A stretch of 11,517 nt of DNA, taken from contig JAITBO010000137.1 in assembly GCA_031283505.1 (NCBI GenBank), forward strand, positions 1 to 11,517. The letters are read 5' to 3'. How positions within the stretch are numbered: position 1 is the stretch's first letter; the number at the start of each line of letters is the position of its first letter. Shown piece by piece: positions 1-6,413 of this stretch. The DNA is from Treponema sp. GTDB lineage: Bacteria; Spirochaetota; Spirochaetia; Treponematales; Breznakiellaceae. The notes beneath the pieces were generated by a model. It was not told the DNA's origin, searched no databases, and saw nothing but the letters and a program-made list of their open reading frames with translations. Position numbers and translations under genes: made by a program.

Positions 1-124
1 TCGCAGGACTTGTTATTTTTCCAAGAAACTGTTCAACCACAGGAAAGCTTTTGATATGGCTTTTTTTTACATCAATTATGGTTTTGTTTGAGAACTCATC
101 ATACTTTCTGGATCACCTCCGCAA
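1..124. other. Unassigned AT-rich sequence at the window start
   Basis: I see no gene here. The stretch is richer in A and T than the rest of the window, with an eight-T run near 61-68. In the frame that later encodes the transposase there is a stop at 89-91. From 92 the frame is open, but it has no ATG, GTG or TTG before the recognisable protein begins near 125. It may be the decayed 5' end of the neighbouring insertion element or the junction with older chromosomal DNA. No terminal inverted repeat could be defined. Confidence 0.4.
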
Positions 125-408
125 AAGGTTATCACCGGATACCCTTTCCGCTATCGGAAAGCAGACCGGAAAGAAAAAGCAGCCATCCTGAACGAAGTGC
201 AGTTTATCACCGGATATAACCGGAAGTACGCCCTGCGTATCCTCAACAAGCTACAGACTCCAAAGGCCCTGCTTGTCGTTAATGGCAAGGCGGTCAAACT
301 CAAGCTACAGAAAAAAAAACCGCCAATCGGACGAGCAAAAAAATCTATGCCGATGAGGTCATCGCTTCCCTCCGCTTCATCCGGGCCTTCTTCTGGTATA
401 AATGCGGT

Positions 409-425
409 CGGAAACGAAGTTTCCG
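409..425. repeat. 17-base palindromic insertion, copy A
   Basis: The sequence CGGAAACGAAGTTTCCG is a 7-bp inverted repeat around a three-base GAA centre. It interrupts the transposase remnant between the codons for CG and QVLAP. Deleting exactly these 17 bases joins frame 1 to frame 3 and yields YKCGQVLAPLI. This aligns without a gap to the same region of the second transposase in this window, which reads KPCGKLLVPMT. The base after the element equals its first base, so the exact insertion point is ambiguous by one position. Confidence 0.8.
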
Positions 426-871
426 CAGGTCCTGGCTCCCCTCATCCGCCAGCAAATGCCTTTCATCGCCTTCTGGCCCGCTTTCGGCATTACCTCCGCC
501 GTTAGGGAAAAGCTCCTGGTCATCAGCCCCGCCTCCATTGACCGCTCCCTCAAAAAAGACAAGGCCGCACTCGCTCTCAAGGGCAAATCCCTCACCAAAC
601 CCGGAGATCTCCTCAAACACCGCGTCCTCATCCGTACCTTATACACCTTGCAAGAGCGGAAACTCCCCGGCTTTATCCAAATCGATACTGGAGGACTTTA
701 GTCTGCCATCACTGCGGACAGACCACTTCCGGCCAGTATATCCTCACCCTCACCGATGTCGCCTCAGGCTGGATCGGTCTGTATTCCCTCTTCAACAAGG
801 CTCTCCGCTGGACCTTTGCCTCCCTCTTGGACATCTGTACATCCCTTCCCTTCCCCCTGCGGGAGTTCCAT

Positions 872-888
872 CGGAAACAAAGTTTCCG
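872..888. repeat. 17-base palindromic insertion, copy B
   Basis: The sequence CGGAAACAAAGTTTCCG differs from copy A only in its centre base. It interrupts the catalytic core just before the second Asp. Removing it joins frame 2 to frame 1 and gives LPFPLREFHRDNGSEF. The paralogue at the other end of the window reads LPFPLKGAHYDNGREF, the same length with no gap. That match is direct evidence that the 17 bases are an addition. The two following bases repeat the first two of the element, so the insertion point is ambiguous by two positions. Confidence 0.82.
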
Positions 889-1040
889 CGCGATAACGGC
901 AGCGAATTTATCAACCAGGTCATCGTCGATTGGCACCGCAACCCGCTCTACCCCATCCCCTTTACCCGCTCACGAGACCATCAGAAAAATGACAACGGTG
1001 TCGTTGAACAAAAAACTGTGTCGTTGTCCGTGAGTATATC

Positions 1041-1086
1041 GGCAAGACAGGCCTGGAGGGGGAAATCCTCCAGGCCTGTCTTTGCC
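1041..1086. repeat. 19-bp inverted repeat with 7-base loop inside the transposase remnant
   Basis: The left arm GGCAAGACAGGCCTGGAGG (1041-1059) is complementary to the right arm at 1067-1086 except for one extra T in the TTT at 1081-1083. The loop is 1060-1066. The same extra T breaks the reading frame, since TT would give ILQACLAGVYRSL. Before that mutation, therefore, the inverted repeat was perfect over 19 bp and lay within coding sequence. There is no T-run after the hairpin, so it does not look like an intrinsic terminator. Its purpose is unknown. Confidence 0.85.
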
Positions 1087-1427
1087 GGGGTCTACCGCTC
1101 CCTCGTCCCCCTCCTCAATTTCTTCATGCCCACCATGAAGCTTGAAAGCAAAGTGAAGGCCGGTTCCAAAGAGATCAAAAAATACGACAAACCTCGCAGT
1201 CTCTGCCAGCGTCTTCTGGAGTCGGCTGCGCTGTCGCCCAGGGTAAAAGCGGAACTGACCCTGTTCTGCGCCTTTTACAATCCGGTTCAGTTGCAACACA
1301 ATGTCAACAAGGCTATCCTCGCGTTGCAGGAGGCCATTGCTGCCCGGTCCCTTCCTTCCAGAAAGTTATTTTTTTCTAAATGAGGCATTTCGGGATTCGA
1401 ATTGTACCTGTAATTCACAAGTGATAA

Positions 1428-1466
1428 GTTCACCCCCTATAGTAACGAGGGAAACGTTCACCCCCT
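1428..1466. repeat. Direct repeat GTTCACCCCCT, two copies
   Basis: GTTCACCCCCT occurs at 1428-1438 and again at 1456-1466, with start points 28 bases apart. The pair sits just upstream of the second transposase remnant, in the 100-base gap after the first pseudogene. Repeats in this place could be part of an insertion-sequence end or a transposase binding site. I could not find a matching opposite end because the downstream part of that element is missing. Confidence 0.6.
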
Positions 1467-1483
1467 CGGATATAGTAGGAGAC

Positions 1484-1754
1484 ATGAGATACTTGATGAG
1501 TAAAGCAGAGTTAGGGAAACCTGCCTTGATACAAGGGGCGATTGACGGAGTTTATGCGGTTAGAGAGGCGGCCAAAAGATTAGAGGTAAGCAACCGGCGG
1601 GTAAAACAACTGAAACATCAGATGAGGGAACAAGGTGAGGGAACGGTGATTCATGGGAACGCGGGAAAACATCCAGCTAACTACCGGCACAGAACTACGG
1701 AAGCGGCTCATCACCTTGAAACAAAACAGCCTGTATGAATCCATGTACCATTAA
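1484..1754 (+). pseudogene. 5' fragment of an ISNCY-type transposase (HTH domain)
   Basis: The fragment encodes the DNA-binding N-terminus of a second, unrelated transposase. The reading begins at ATG 1484 or 1496 (MSKAELGK), behind a GTAGGAG ribosome binding site. It continues through a helix-turn-helix segment, VREAAKRLEVSNRRVKQL, followed by VIHGNAGKHPANY, a pattern I know from ISNCY-family transposases. A single-base indel near 1686-1691 moves the reading to another frame, where TELRKRLITLKQNSLYES continues. It then meets a TAA at 1752-1754, overlapping the luxS stop on the other strand. The whole catalytic part is absent, so a deletion or rearrangement has joined this relic to the luxS end. 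The family name is from memory of the motif, not a search. Confidence 0.75.
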
Positions 1755-2230
1755 GTCCCCGGATAATTCAGTTCCTCCCGCGACGGGTTCTTCAGTACCG
1801 CCGCATAGCGTTTAGCTTCCCATTTGGCCATATCCAGGTTCTGTTCCTGCCAGTTGCCACACTCTGCCGGAGCGGCGCCGGGAATGGCCCCTTCAAAGGC
1901 GGTAATCCAGTCCAGCATCTCCCGGACCAGAGGCAGGGCGTCTTCGGAAGAGAGGTCTCCTTCCAGGATCATGTAACACCCGGTCCGGCACCCCATAGGC
2001 CCGAAGTAGACTGCCCGGTCCGCCCAGTCCTTGTGAGAACGGAGGAAGGTCGCCCCAAGGTGTTCGATGGTGTGCAGGGCGGGTATGTCGATGACCGGTT
2101 CCGTATTCGGCTGCTTTAAACGGAGATCAAAGGTGGTGAGTATCGTCTCTCCAAACTTGTCTTTTCTGGACACGTAAAGCCCCGGTTTTAACCTGAGATG
2201 ATCGACTTGAAAACTGGCAATCTTTTTCAT
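1751..2230 (-). CDS. luxS: S-ribosylhomocysteine lyase LuxS
   Basis: LuxS splits S-ribosylhomocysteine into homocysteine and DPD, the precursor of the AI-2 signal, in the cytoplasm. The 159-residue length is normal for the family. The metal site is intact: HTIEH at residues 53-57 supplies two His ligands and the catalytic Glu, and Cys124 in AECGN is the third ligand. The catalytic Cys is expected at residue 81 in GPMGCRTG. The start is ATG with CAGGAG six bases upstream. It lies 33 bases after mtnN, whose product makes its substrate, and it ends the gene run. Its stop codon overlaps the stop of a transposase relic on the opposite strand, and no terminator is evident downstream. The last few residues (ELNYPGT) could have been altered by the adjoining insertion, but the core is complete. 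Confidence 0.97.
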   Translation of the reverse strand: MKKIASFQVDHLRLKPGLYVSRKDKFGETILTTFDLRLKQPNTEPVIDIPALHTIEHLGATFLRSHKDWADRAVYFGPMGCRTGCYMILEGDLSSEDALPLVREMLDWITAFEGAIPGAAPAECGNWQEQNLDMAKWEAKRYAAVLKNPSREELNYPGT

Positions 2231-2263
2231 AAGGTTCTCCTGTTTATCTGCGCGGTTACTCTG

Positions 2264-2977
2264 TTACCAATTACGTATGATACGACGGACTATTTCCCCG
2301 GAATGTTTAGAAGCAACGGGAAGGAATTCATCGAACTTCATAGGAGACTCTGCGCCGGCTATATCGGACACGGCCCGGATGATCAGGGCTGGAACGGAAA
2401 ACAGGAAACAGGTATGGGCGATGGCGGCCCCCTCCATTTCCACAGCCCGGACATGGGGAAAAACCCGGCGGACCCGCTCTATCTTTTCGTCCATGTCCAT
2501 GAACACATCGGCGGAACCGATAAGGCCCCTGACATGATGAAACGTTTCGGGGAGACGCCCTTCCCGCACGAGTTCGTCTACCGCCTGTTCCGTCCTGCGT
2601 ATAAGGTCCTCCGGGACCGCGAAGACCGCCGGCATACCGGGAATCTGCCCCGGCGCGTAACCCGAACTAGTAACGTCCGCATCATGGTAGATCAGTCCGT
2701 TGGAAATGATGGCATCCCCAAAACCGAGGGTGCTGTCTATGCCCCCGGCGGAACCGGTATTGATCACCGCTTCCGGGTGATACCGTTCTATGAGCAGGGC
2801 GCAGCCTACAGCGGCATTGACTTTGCCTATACCGCAACGCAACAGTACCACCGGTTTTCCTTCCAGCTTCCCCCGGATAAATTGATTTCCCGGCCCCGCA
2901 GGAAAAGACTCTACTTCTGTCATAGCCTTGCGGAGCATGATAATCTCATCCTCCATGGCTCCGATTATACCGATCAT
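2264..2977 (-). CDS. mtnN: 5'-methylthioadenosine/S-adenosylhomocysteine nucleosidase
   Basis: MtnN (Pfs) hydrolyses S-adenosylhomocysteine and methylthioadenosine, releasing adenine. It feeds S-ribosylhomocysteine to LuxS, encoded just downstream. The 237-residue protein begins MIGIIGAMEDEI, the family N-terminus, with Glu11 matching E. coli Glu12. It has NTGSAGGID near 73-81, VEMEGAAIAH near 179-188 with the ribose-binding Glu182, and RAVSDIAG with the general acid Asp205. All key residues are therefore present. The start ATG at 2977 is one base beyond the stop of the GGDEF gene, and GGAGG lies inside the end of that gene, so translational coupling is likely. The mtnN-luxS pairing is a known arrangement for AI-2 production. 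Confidence 0.96.
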   Translation of the reverse strand: MIGIIGAMEDEIIMLRKAMTEVESFPAGPGNQFIRGKLEGKPVVLLRCGIGKVNAAVGCALLIERYHPEAVINTGSAGGIDSTLGFGDAIISNGLIYHDADVTSSGYAPGQIPGMPAVFAVPEDLIRRTEQAVDELVREGRLPETFHHVRGLIGSADVFMDMDEKIERVRRVFPHVRAVEMEGAAIAHTCFLFSVPALIIRAVSDIAGAESPMKFDEFLPVASKHSGEIVRRIIRNW

Positions 2978-2978
2978 A

Positions 2979-4184
2979 TTACATGACCTCCATATCCGAA
3001 TCTTCCTCCGGCAGTTTTTCTACTATTTTGACGGCGGCCTTTTTTTCAAGCTGTTGAACTTTATAGAACAAACCCCGGGGATAGGATATAGTGGTCCGGT
3101 TCCTGCCGTTTGCCTTGGACTGATATAGCGCCTCGTCCGCCCGGCGAATGATCTCGTCCGCCGAAAGTTTCGTATGTTTGTTGAAGGTGAAAATCCCCAG
3201 GCTGATGGTCACCTGGGGCAGCGGCTGGGACCAGGGGACCACCATGGCGGCAATGGAGTTCCGCGCCCGTTCCGCCACGATTAGGGCGGTATTCTGGTCC
3301 GTGTTCGGGAGGAGAATAGTGAATTCTTCGCCCCCAAAACGGGAAGGTACATCCTCAAAACGGACGCTCTGTTTGATGACCAGGGCGATACATTCAAGAA
3401 CCTTATCCCCCGCCAAATGCCCATAATTGTCGTTAAAGAGCTTAAATCTGTCCACATCAATGGCAATCAGAGACGATTCCCGTTCCCCGCGATTCGCATG
3501 GGCGATTTCTTCATTCAACCGGGTTATAAAAAAACCATGATTGAAAAGACCGGTTTTTACGTCCCGAACGGAATGTTCATAATGAAGGTGATTCTGAATG
3601 GCCTGAGAAACAAAGGACATGATCTGGTTCAGAAAATTCAGTTCCTGCCGGGTATAGAAGTCCACCAGCATCTTGGCCCCCACCAGGATAATACCATAGA
3701 GTCCGCCGGAAGGCCCCAGAATGGGAATCACCAGTTCCGGAGCCAGCATATCCAGATTTTTAAACAAACTGTCATCGCCGCTCTTCTCTATGTGCGACCT
3801 CAGAAACTTATAATTGACGGACTGCCGGTTCTTTTGGAAAAATGGTTCCAGGGGATTGATGGAATCAATACTGACCGGCAGGTCTACCATTTTATAATTC
3901 TTATACGCCTTGATGGTCACATCAGGCTTATTCTGATGGGCCTTCCACAGGAAAACGATGAAGGAAGGAAGGAACTGATCGGAAATCTGCCAAACCGTAG
4001 CATCCATGATGTCATCAATAGAAGTCCGGTTGAAAATTTCCGCCGCGCCGGAAAGAAGACTCCTGCAATGACGGATCTCCTGATTCAGTTCGTCAATATA
4101 TTTGAATACCCCAATACTCTGAAGAAAAGAATAGTTTTCAATAATTTTTGGATTTGATAAAAAATCCTTTTCGTAGTCTACCAT
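2979..4184 (-). CDS. GGDEF diguanylate cyclase with GAF-like sensor
   Basis: This 401-residue soluble protein most likely makes c-di-GMP from GTP. Residues about 1-200 form a GAF-like sensory region: LVIPILGPSGGLYGIILVGA near 150-170, then a helix linker. No membrane segment or signal peptide is seen. The GGDEF domain runs from about 205 to 368, with DVKTGLFNHGFF at its start and IDVDRFKLFNDNYGH near 242-256. The active-site loop GGEEF is at 284-288, and the product-inhibition site RFED (RxxD) is at 275-278, correctly spaced five residues before the loop. Catalysis and feedback inhibition both look intact. A charged tail follows. The ATG lies 12 bases after the upstream gene, has no clear ribosome binding site, and cannot be extended because an in-frame TGA lies three codons upstream. 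Coupled translation is the likely route. The ligand of the sensor is unknown. Confidence 0.93.
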   Translation of the reverse strand: MVDYEKDFLSNPKIIENYSFLQSIGVFKYIDELNQEIRHCRSLLSGAAEIFNRTSIDDIMDATVWQISDQFLPSFIVFLWKAHQNKPDVTIKAYKNYKMVDLPVSIDSINPLEPFFQKNRQSVNYKFLRSHIEKSGDDSLFKNLDMLAPELVIPILGPSGGLYGIILVGAKMLVDFYTRQELNFLNQIMSFVSQAIQNHLHYEHSVRDVKTGLFNHGFFITRLNEEIAHANRGERESSLIAIDVDRFKLFNDNYGHLAGDKVLECIALVIKQSVRFEDVPSRFGGEEFTILLPNTDQNTALIVAERARNSIAAMVVPWSQPLPQVTISLGIFTFNKHTKLSADEIIRRADEALYQSKANGRNRTTISYPRGLFYKVQQLEKKAAVKIVEKLPEEDSDMEVM

Positions 4185-4196
4185 ACCATGTCAATA

Positions 4197-4694
4197 CTAT
4201 GTCAATGAAAAATGATCCGCCACAGTTTGTCTCCATTCAGCCCTATTCCCCTTATCTTCCCATTCGATGATTTTTTTTACCTTGAAATTTCGGGTATCCT
4301 GAGGGTTAGCGAAATACACAATACCGAACCGGCCTCCTCCTATATAAGTAACCGTGTCTCCTCTTTCTATCTTTTCGTTCTCCGAAATTCGTGAGATGAT
4401 GCAGTCAAAATGTGCCGGCGCTCCGGTAATCCTGTCCGTCACAGCCGAGGCAATATCCTTAACCGGTTTTCCGCAAATGGAACAATCTGGAGAGGGAAGC
4501 GGATCTGCGGACAATTTTACCGGAGTCCACTTGGGCCGGTCAAACATGACTCCCCGTTTTTTATCAAAATGATAAGATTCTCCTCCCTTCTTTTTGCCCT
4601 GGTTCTGCGGATTATTCTGCCAGCCGTCACCACTTTTATCCCGGCGCTTGAAGGGTTTTCTATAGTTGTTTCCACTTTTTCCATTGCCGCCCAT
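4197..4694 (-). CDS. CxxC/HxxC protein with basic Gly/Asn-rich N-terminus
   Basis: I do not recognise a named family. The 165-residue protein starts with about 50 residues rich in Gly, Asn, Lys and Arg (MGGNGKSGNNYRKPFKRRDK), a composition common in flexible nucleic-acid-binding tails. The centre has CSIC at 71-74 and HFDC at 95-98, which could form one zinc site. The rest, with GDTVTYIGGGRFGIVYF near 112-128, looks like a small beta-rich fold. I chose ATG at 4694 over the one 36 bases upstream because AAGGAGG sits eight bases before it. This start lies inside the end of the preceding small ORF. An RNA-related role is only a guess from the basic tail and the ribosomal neighbours. No transmembrane segment is seen. 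Confidence 0.8.
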   Translation of the reverse strand: MGGNGKSGNNYRKPFKRRDKSGDGWQNNPQNQGKKKGGESYHFDKKRGVMFDRPKWTPVKLSADPLPSPDCSICGKPVKDIASAVTDRITGAPAHFDCIISRISENEKIERGDTVTYIGGGRFGIVYFANPQDTRNFKVKKIIEWEDKGNRAEWRQTVADHFSLT

Positions 4695-4851
4695 GAACCA
4701 GTCCTCCTTGGGGAATATCCAGAATATCATTGCTCAAAACCTGGGCAATACGCTGTATGGCTTCGTTAAGATACACCTCATTATTTATCTTTTTACGTAA
4801 AAATTCAATTCTGGAATGAGGCATCCGGCCTTTCTCCTGAGTCCCGGTCAT
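4660..4851 (-). CDS. Small 63-residue protein of unknown function
   Basis: This short gene fills the gap between the HD-GYP/YraN gene and the CxxC gene. Its ATG at 4851 overlaps the TGA of the upstream gene in an ATGA arrangement, with GGAG six bases before it. A second ATG at 4824, starting PHSRIEFLRKK, has AGGAG nine bases upstream and may be the true start. The predicted peptide is helical and charged (RIEFLRKKINNEVYLNEAIQRIAQVL) and ends KKWKQL. Its last 35 bases overlap the start of the next gene and include that gene's ribosome binding site. It may serve mainly to couple translation. I recognise no family. Confidence 0.6.
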   Translation of the reverse strand: MTGTQEKGRMPHSRIEFLRKKINNEVYLNEAIQRIAQVLSNDILDIPQGGLVHGRQWKKWKQL

Positions 4852-6413
4852 ACAGACTCCATAAACGCCGATTCAAGGCGGATTGCTTTTTCGGGACTGA
4901 TAAAAATGACATCAAAGCGAACGGCCATACTATTATATTCTCGATGAGCCGAGAGAAAATACTTAGCGGTTTCTATAATCCTCCATTGCTTTTTCCTGTT
5001 TATCCCGTAAGACAGGCTCTCTATCCCGTAAACCGACCAGGCTTTTACTTCAATGAATACCAGGGTATCTCCGTCCAGGGCGATAAGATCGACTTCTCCC
5101 GCCGGGGAACGCACATTCCGGGCAATGATCCGCATTCCCTCCGCTTCCACTTCGGCTGCGGCCCTGTTCTCTCCTTCCCGGCCCTTGTTCATGCTTTTTG
5201 CGGAAAGTTTCTGGGATCGAGCGCCCTGGTGATGAAAAGGTTCTTCTCTATTAAGGAGATCTACGACTTTTCCCTCTTTAGGCTGAATTTCCATGCCTTT
5301 TTCATCGATCATAATCCGTATTTTTGGCCGCAAGGGAGCTTCTCCTCTGACATCGGCGACCCGCGCCACAACACCGTTATTCAGGCGTATGATCGAACCT
5401 ATGGGATAAATCCCCATGATTTTGACAAAAGCCTTGAGTACATCAGGATCAAACCGGCGGGAATTGTCGGAAAGAATATTTTTCATGGCCTGGTACCCTA
5501 TCATGGAATTCCGGTAAGGTTTCTCGCTCACCATGGCTTCAAAGGCATCCACCACAGAGACGATACGTGCGCCCATGGCGATTTCCTGCCCCCGGAAACA
5601 ACGGGGATACCCTTCCCCGTTCCAGTATTCATGGTGCTGTATGACGATACGTCCCACATCCTCGGAAAACTTGAGTTCCGTACAGACGATGTTGTAAGAA
5701 TAAAAGGGATGCGCCTGCATCTGCTGGGTCTCTTCAGGGGAAAGCCCCCCGCGTTTATCCAAAATCTCCCGGGGCAGCCTCAACATCCCTACATCATGCA
5801 ACAAGGCGCCTGCAATGAGCTGCCGTATGTTCTGATCCGAAAATTTGAACTCCTGGGCGATTAAGGCCGAAAGTATGGCGGTGTTTACGGAATTTTTGGC
5901 CAGTTCACGGCTCTGTACTTCGTTCCCCAAAATGTAGCCAATCGTGGTAATCCGGTTCTCGTTAATGGCCAGGAGCAGTCCGTCCGTTATGACGGCAATA
6001 GCCTGAATATCCGGAACAGTGCCGGAAGCTATATTGATAAAAAAATCATCGAGCCCTTTGATAAGATCCAGATAATTCCGGAAAATAATGTCGATTTTCT
6101 GATCTTCAGGAATTATCCTGCCCATCAGCACCGTCTTGGTCTGCTCCGCCGAAGCCTTCCCCGGAGAACCCTCAGCCGGTTGCCCGGCTCCGGATTGTCC
6201 CTTGGCCGTCTTTCCGGAGACAATGGCATCCTCTGAAGATTTACCTATAATGTCCCCATCGGTTTCAACCGTTTCTATACCCCAGGAATGGAGTCGTTCA
6301 ATATCCTTTGCCTGTATCTCTACCCCGGCAGGGACAAGAAGATTAACATCATCAATGTAAACAGGTTTTGAAAATATAAAACCTGCCTGTAGAGCGCTGA
6401 CCAAAACCTTCAT
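4848..6413 (-). CDS. Fusion of HD-GYP-type domain and YraN (UPF0102) nuclease-like domain
   Basis: The 521-residue protein has three parts. Residues 1-50 resemble the DUF3391-like segment that precedes many HD-GYP domains, followed by a low-complexity linker at about 55-95. The HD-GYP-type domain spans roughly 165-350, with the metal pair HD at 206-207 and HHEYWNGEGYP at 260-270. The usual Lys of HDxGK is Met210. The domain is a candidate c-di-GMP phosphodiesterase. From Met408 a YraN domain follows (MNKGREGE), with a PD-(D/E)xK-like site: Glu440, Asp442 and the EVK at 455-457. YraN proteins are normally stand-alone, about 120 residues. I find no ribosome binding site before Met408, so it reads as a true fusion. 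The start at 6413 is chosen from GGAAG seven bases upstream and its ATGA overlap with the preceding gene's stop. The role of YraN is unsettled. Confidence 0.88.
   Translation of the reverse strand: MKVLVSALQAGFIFSKPVYIDDVNLLVPAGVEIQAKDIERLHSWGIETVETDGDIIGKSSEDAIVSGKTAKGQSGAGQPAEGSPGKASAEQTKTVLMGRIIPEDQKIDIIFRNYLDLIKGLDDFFINIASGTVPDIQAIAVITDGLLLAINENRITTIGYILGNEVQSRELAKNSVNTAILSALIAQEFKFSDQNIRQLIAGALLHDVGMLRLPREILDKRGGLSPEETQQMQAHPFYSYNIVCTELKFSEDVGRIVIQHHEYWNGEGYPRCFRGQEIAMGARIVSVVDAFEAMVSEKPYRNSMIGYQAMKNILSDNSRRFDPDVLKAFVKIMGIYPIGSIIRLNNGVVARVADVRGEAPLRPKIRIMIDEKGMEIQPKEGKVVDLLNREEPFHHQGARSQKLSAKSMNKGREGENRAAAEVEAEGMRIIARNVRSPAGEVDLIALDGDTLVFIEVKAWSVYGIESLSYGINRKKQWRIIETAKYFLSAHREYNSMAVRFDVIFISPEKAIRLESAFMESV

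Larger units (their letters stand above)
125..1383 (+). pseudogene. Broken DDE integrase-type transposase, copy 1
   Basis: This is the remnant of a transposase with an integrase (rve-like DDE) catalytic core, about 400 residues when pieced together across three frames. Recognisable parts in order are an N-terminal TGYNRKYALRILN segment, the first catalytic Asp in GFIQIDT (about 676-696), a CHHCG pair, LTDVASGW, the second Asp in DNGSEF (892 on), and the Glu in HQKNDNGVVEQK (about 979-1014). A conserved tail reading LLNFFMPTMKL and YNPVQLQHNV follows. By reading I infer six lesions: one A lost from an A run at 311-319, a 17-base palindrome at 409-425, about 11 extra bases near 692-705, a second 17-base palindrome at 872-888, one A lost at 1010-1015, and one extra T at 1081-1083. 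It shares architecture and motifs with the broken element at the other end of the window. No start codon is certain. It cannot make a full-length enzyme without repeated frameshifting. Confidence 0.85.

Noticed and set aside
1041..1086. The strong hairpin as an intrinsic terminator.
   Set aside because: No T-run follows on either strand, and it lies in the middle of transposase coding sequence.
4186..4206. Two TTGACA-like boxes on the minus strand, a possible -35 for the GGDEF gene.
   Set aside because: They form a short ATTGACAT direct repeat at the end of the upstream gene, and no -10 box at the right distance precedes the start.
2539..5215. Other GAAA/TTTC palindromes, such as near 2542, 3164 and 5200.
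   Set aside because: They lack the seven-base arms and the three-base centre and lie in intact coding sequence without any frame disturbance.
4944..5864. Long + strand frames across the minus-strand genes, such as 306 codons here, 262 at 2198-2986 and 262 at 10138-10926.
   Set aside because: They run opposite to well-supported genes, show no family motifs, and have compositions typical of antisense reading.
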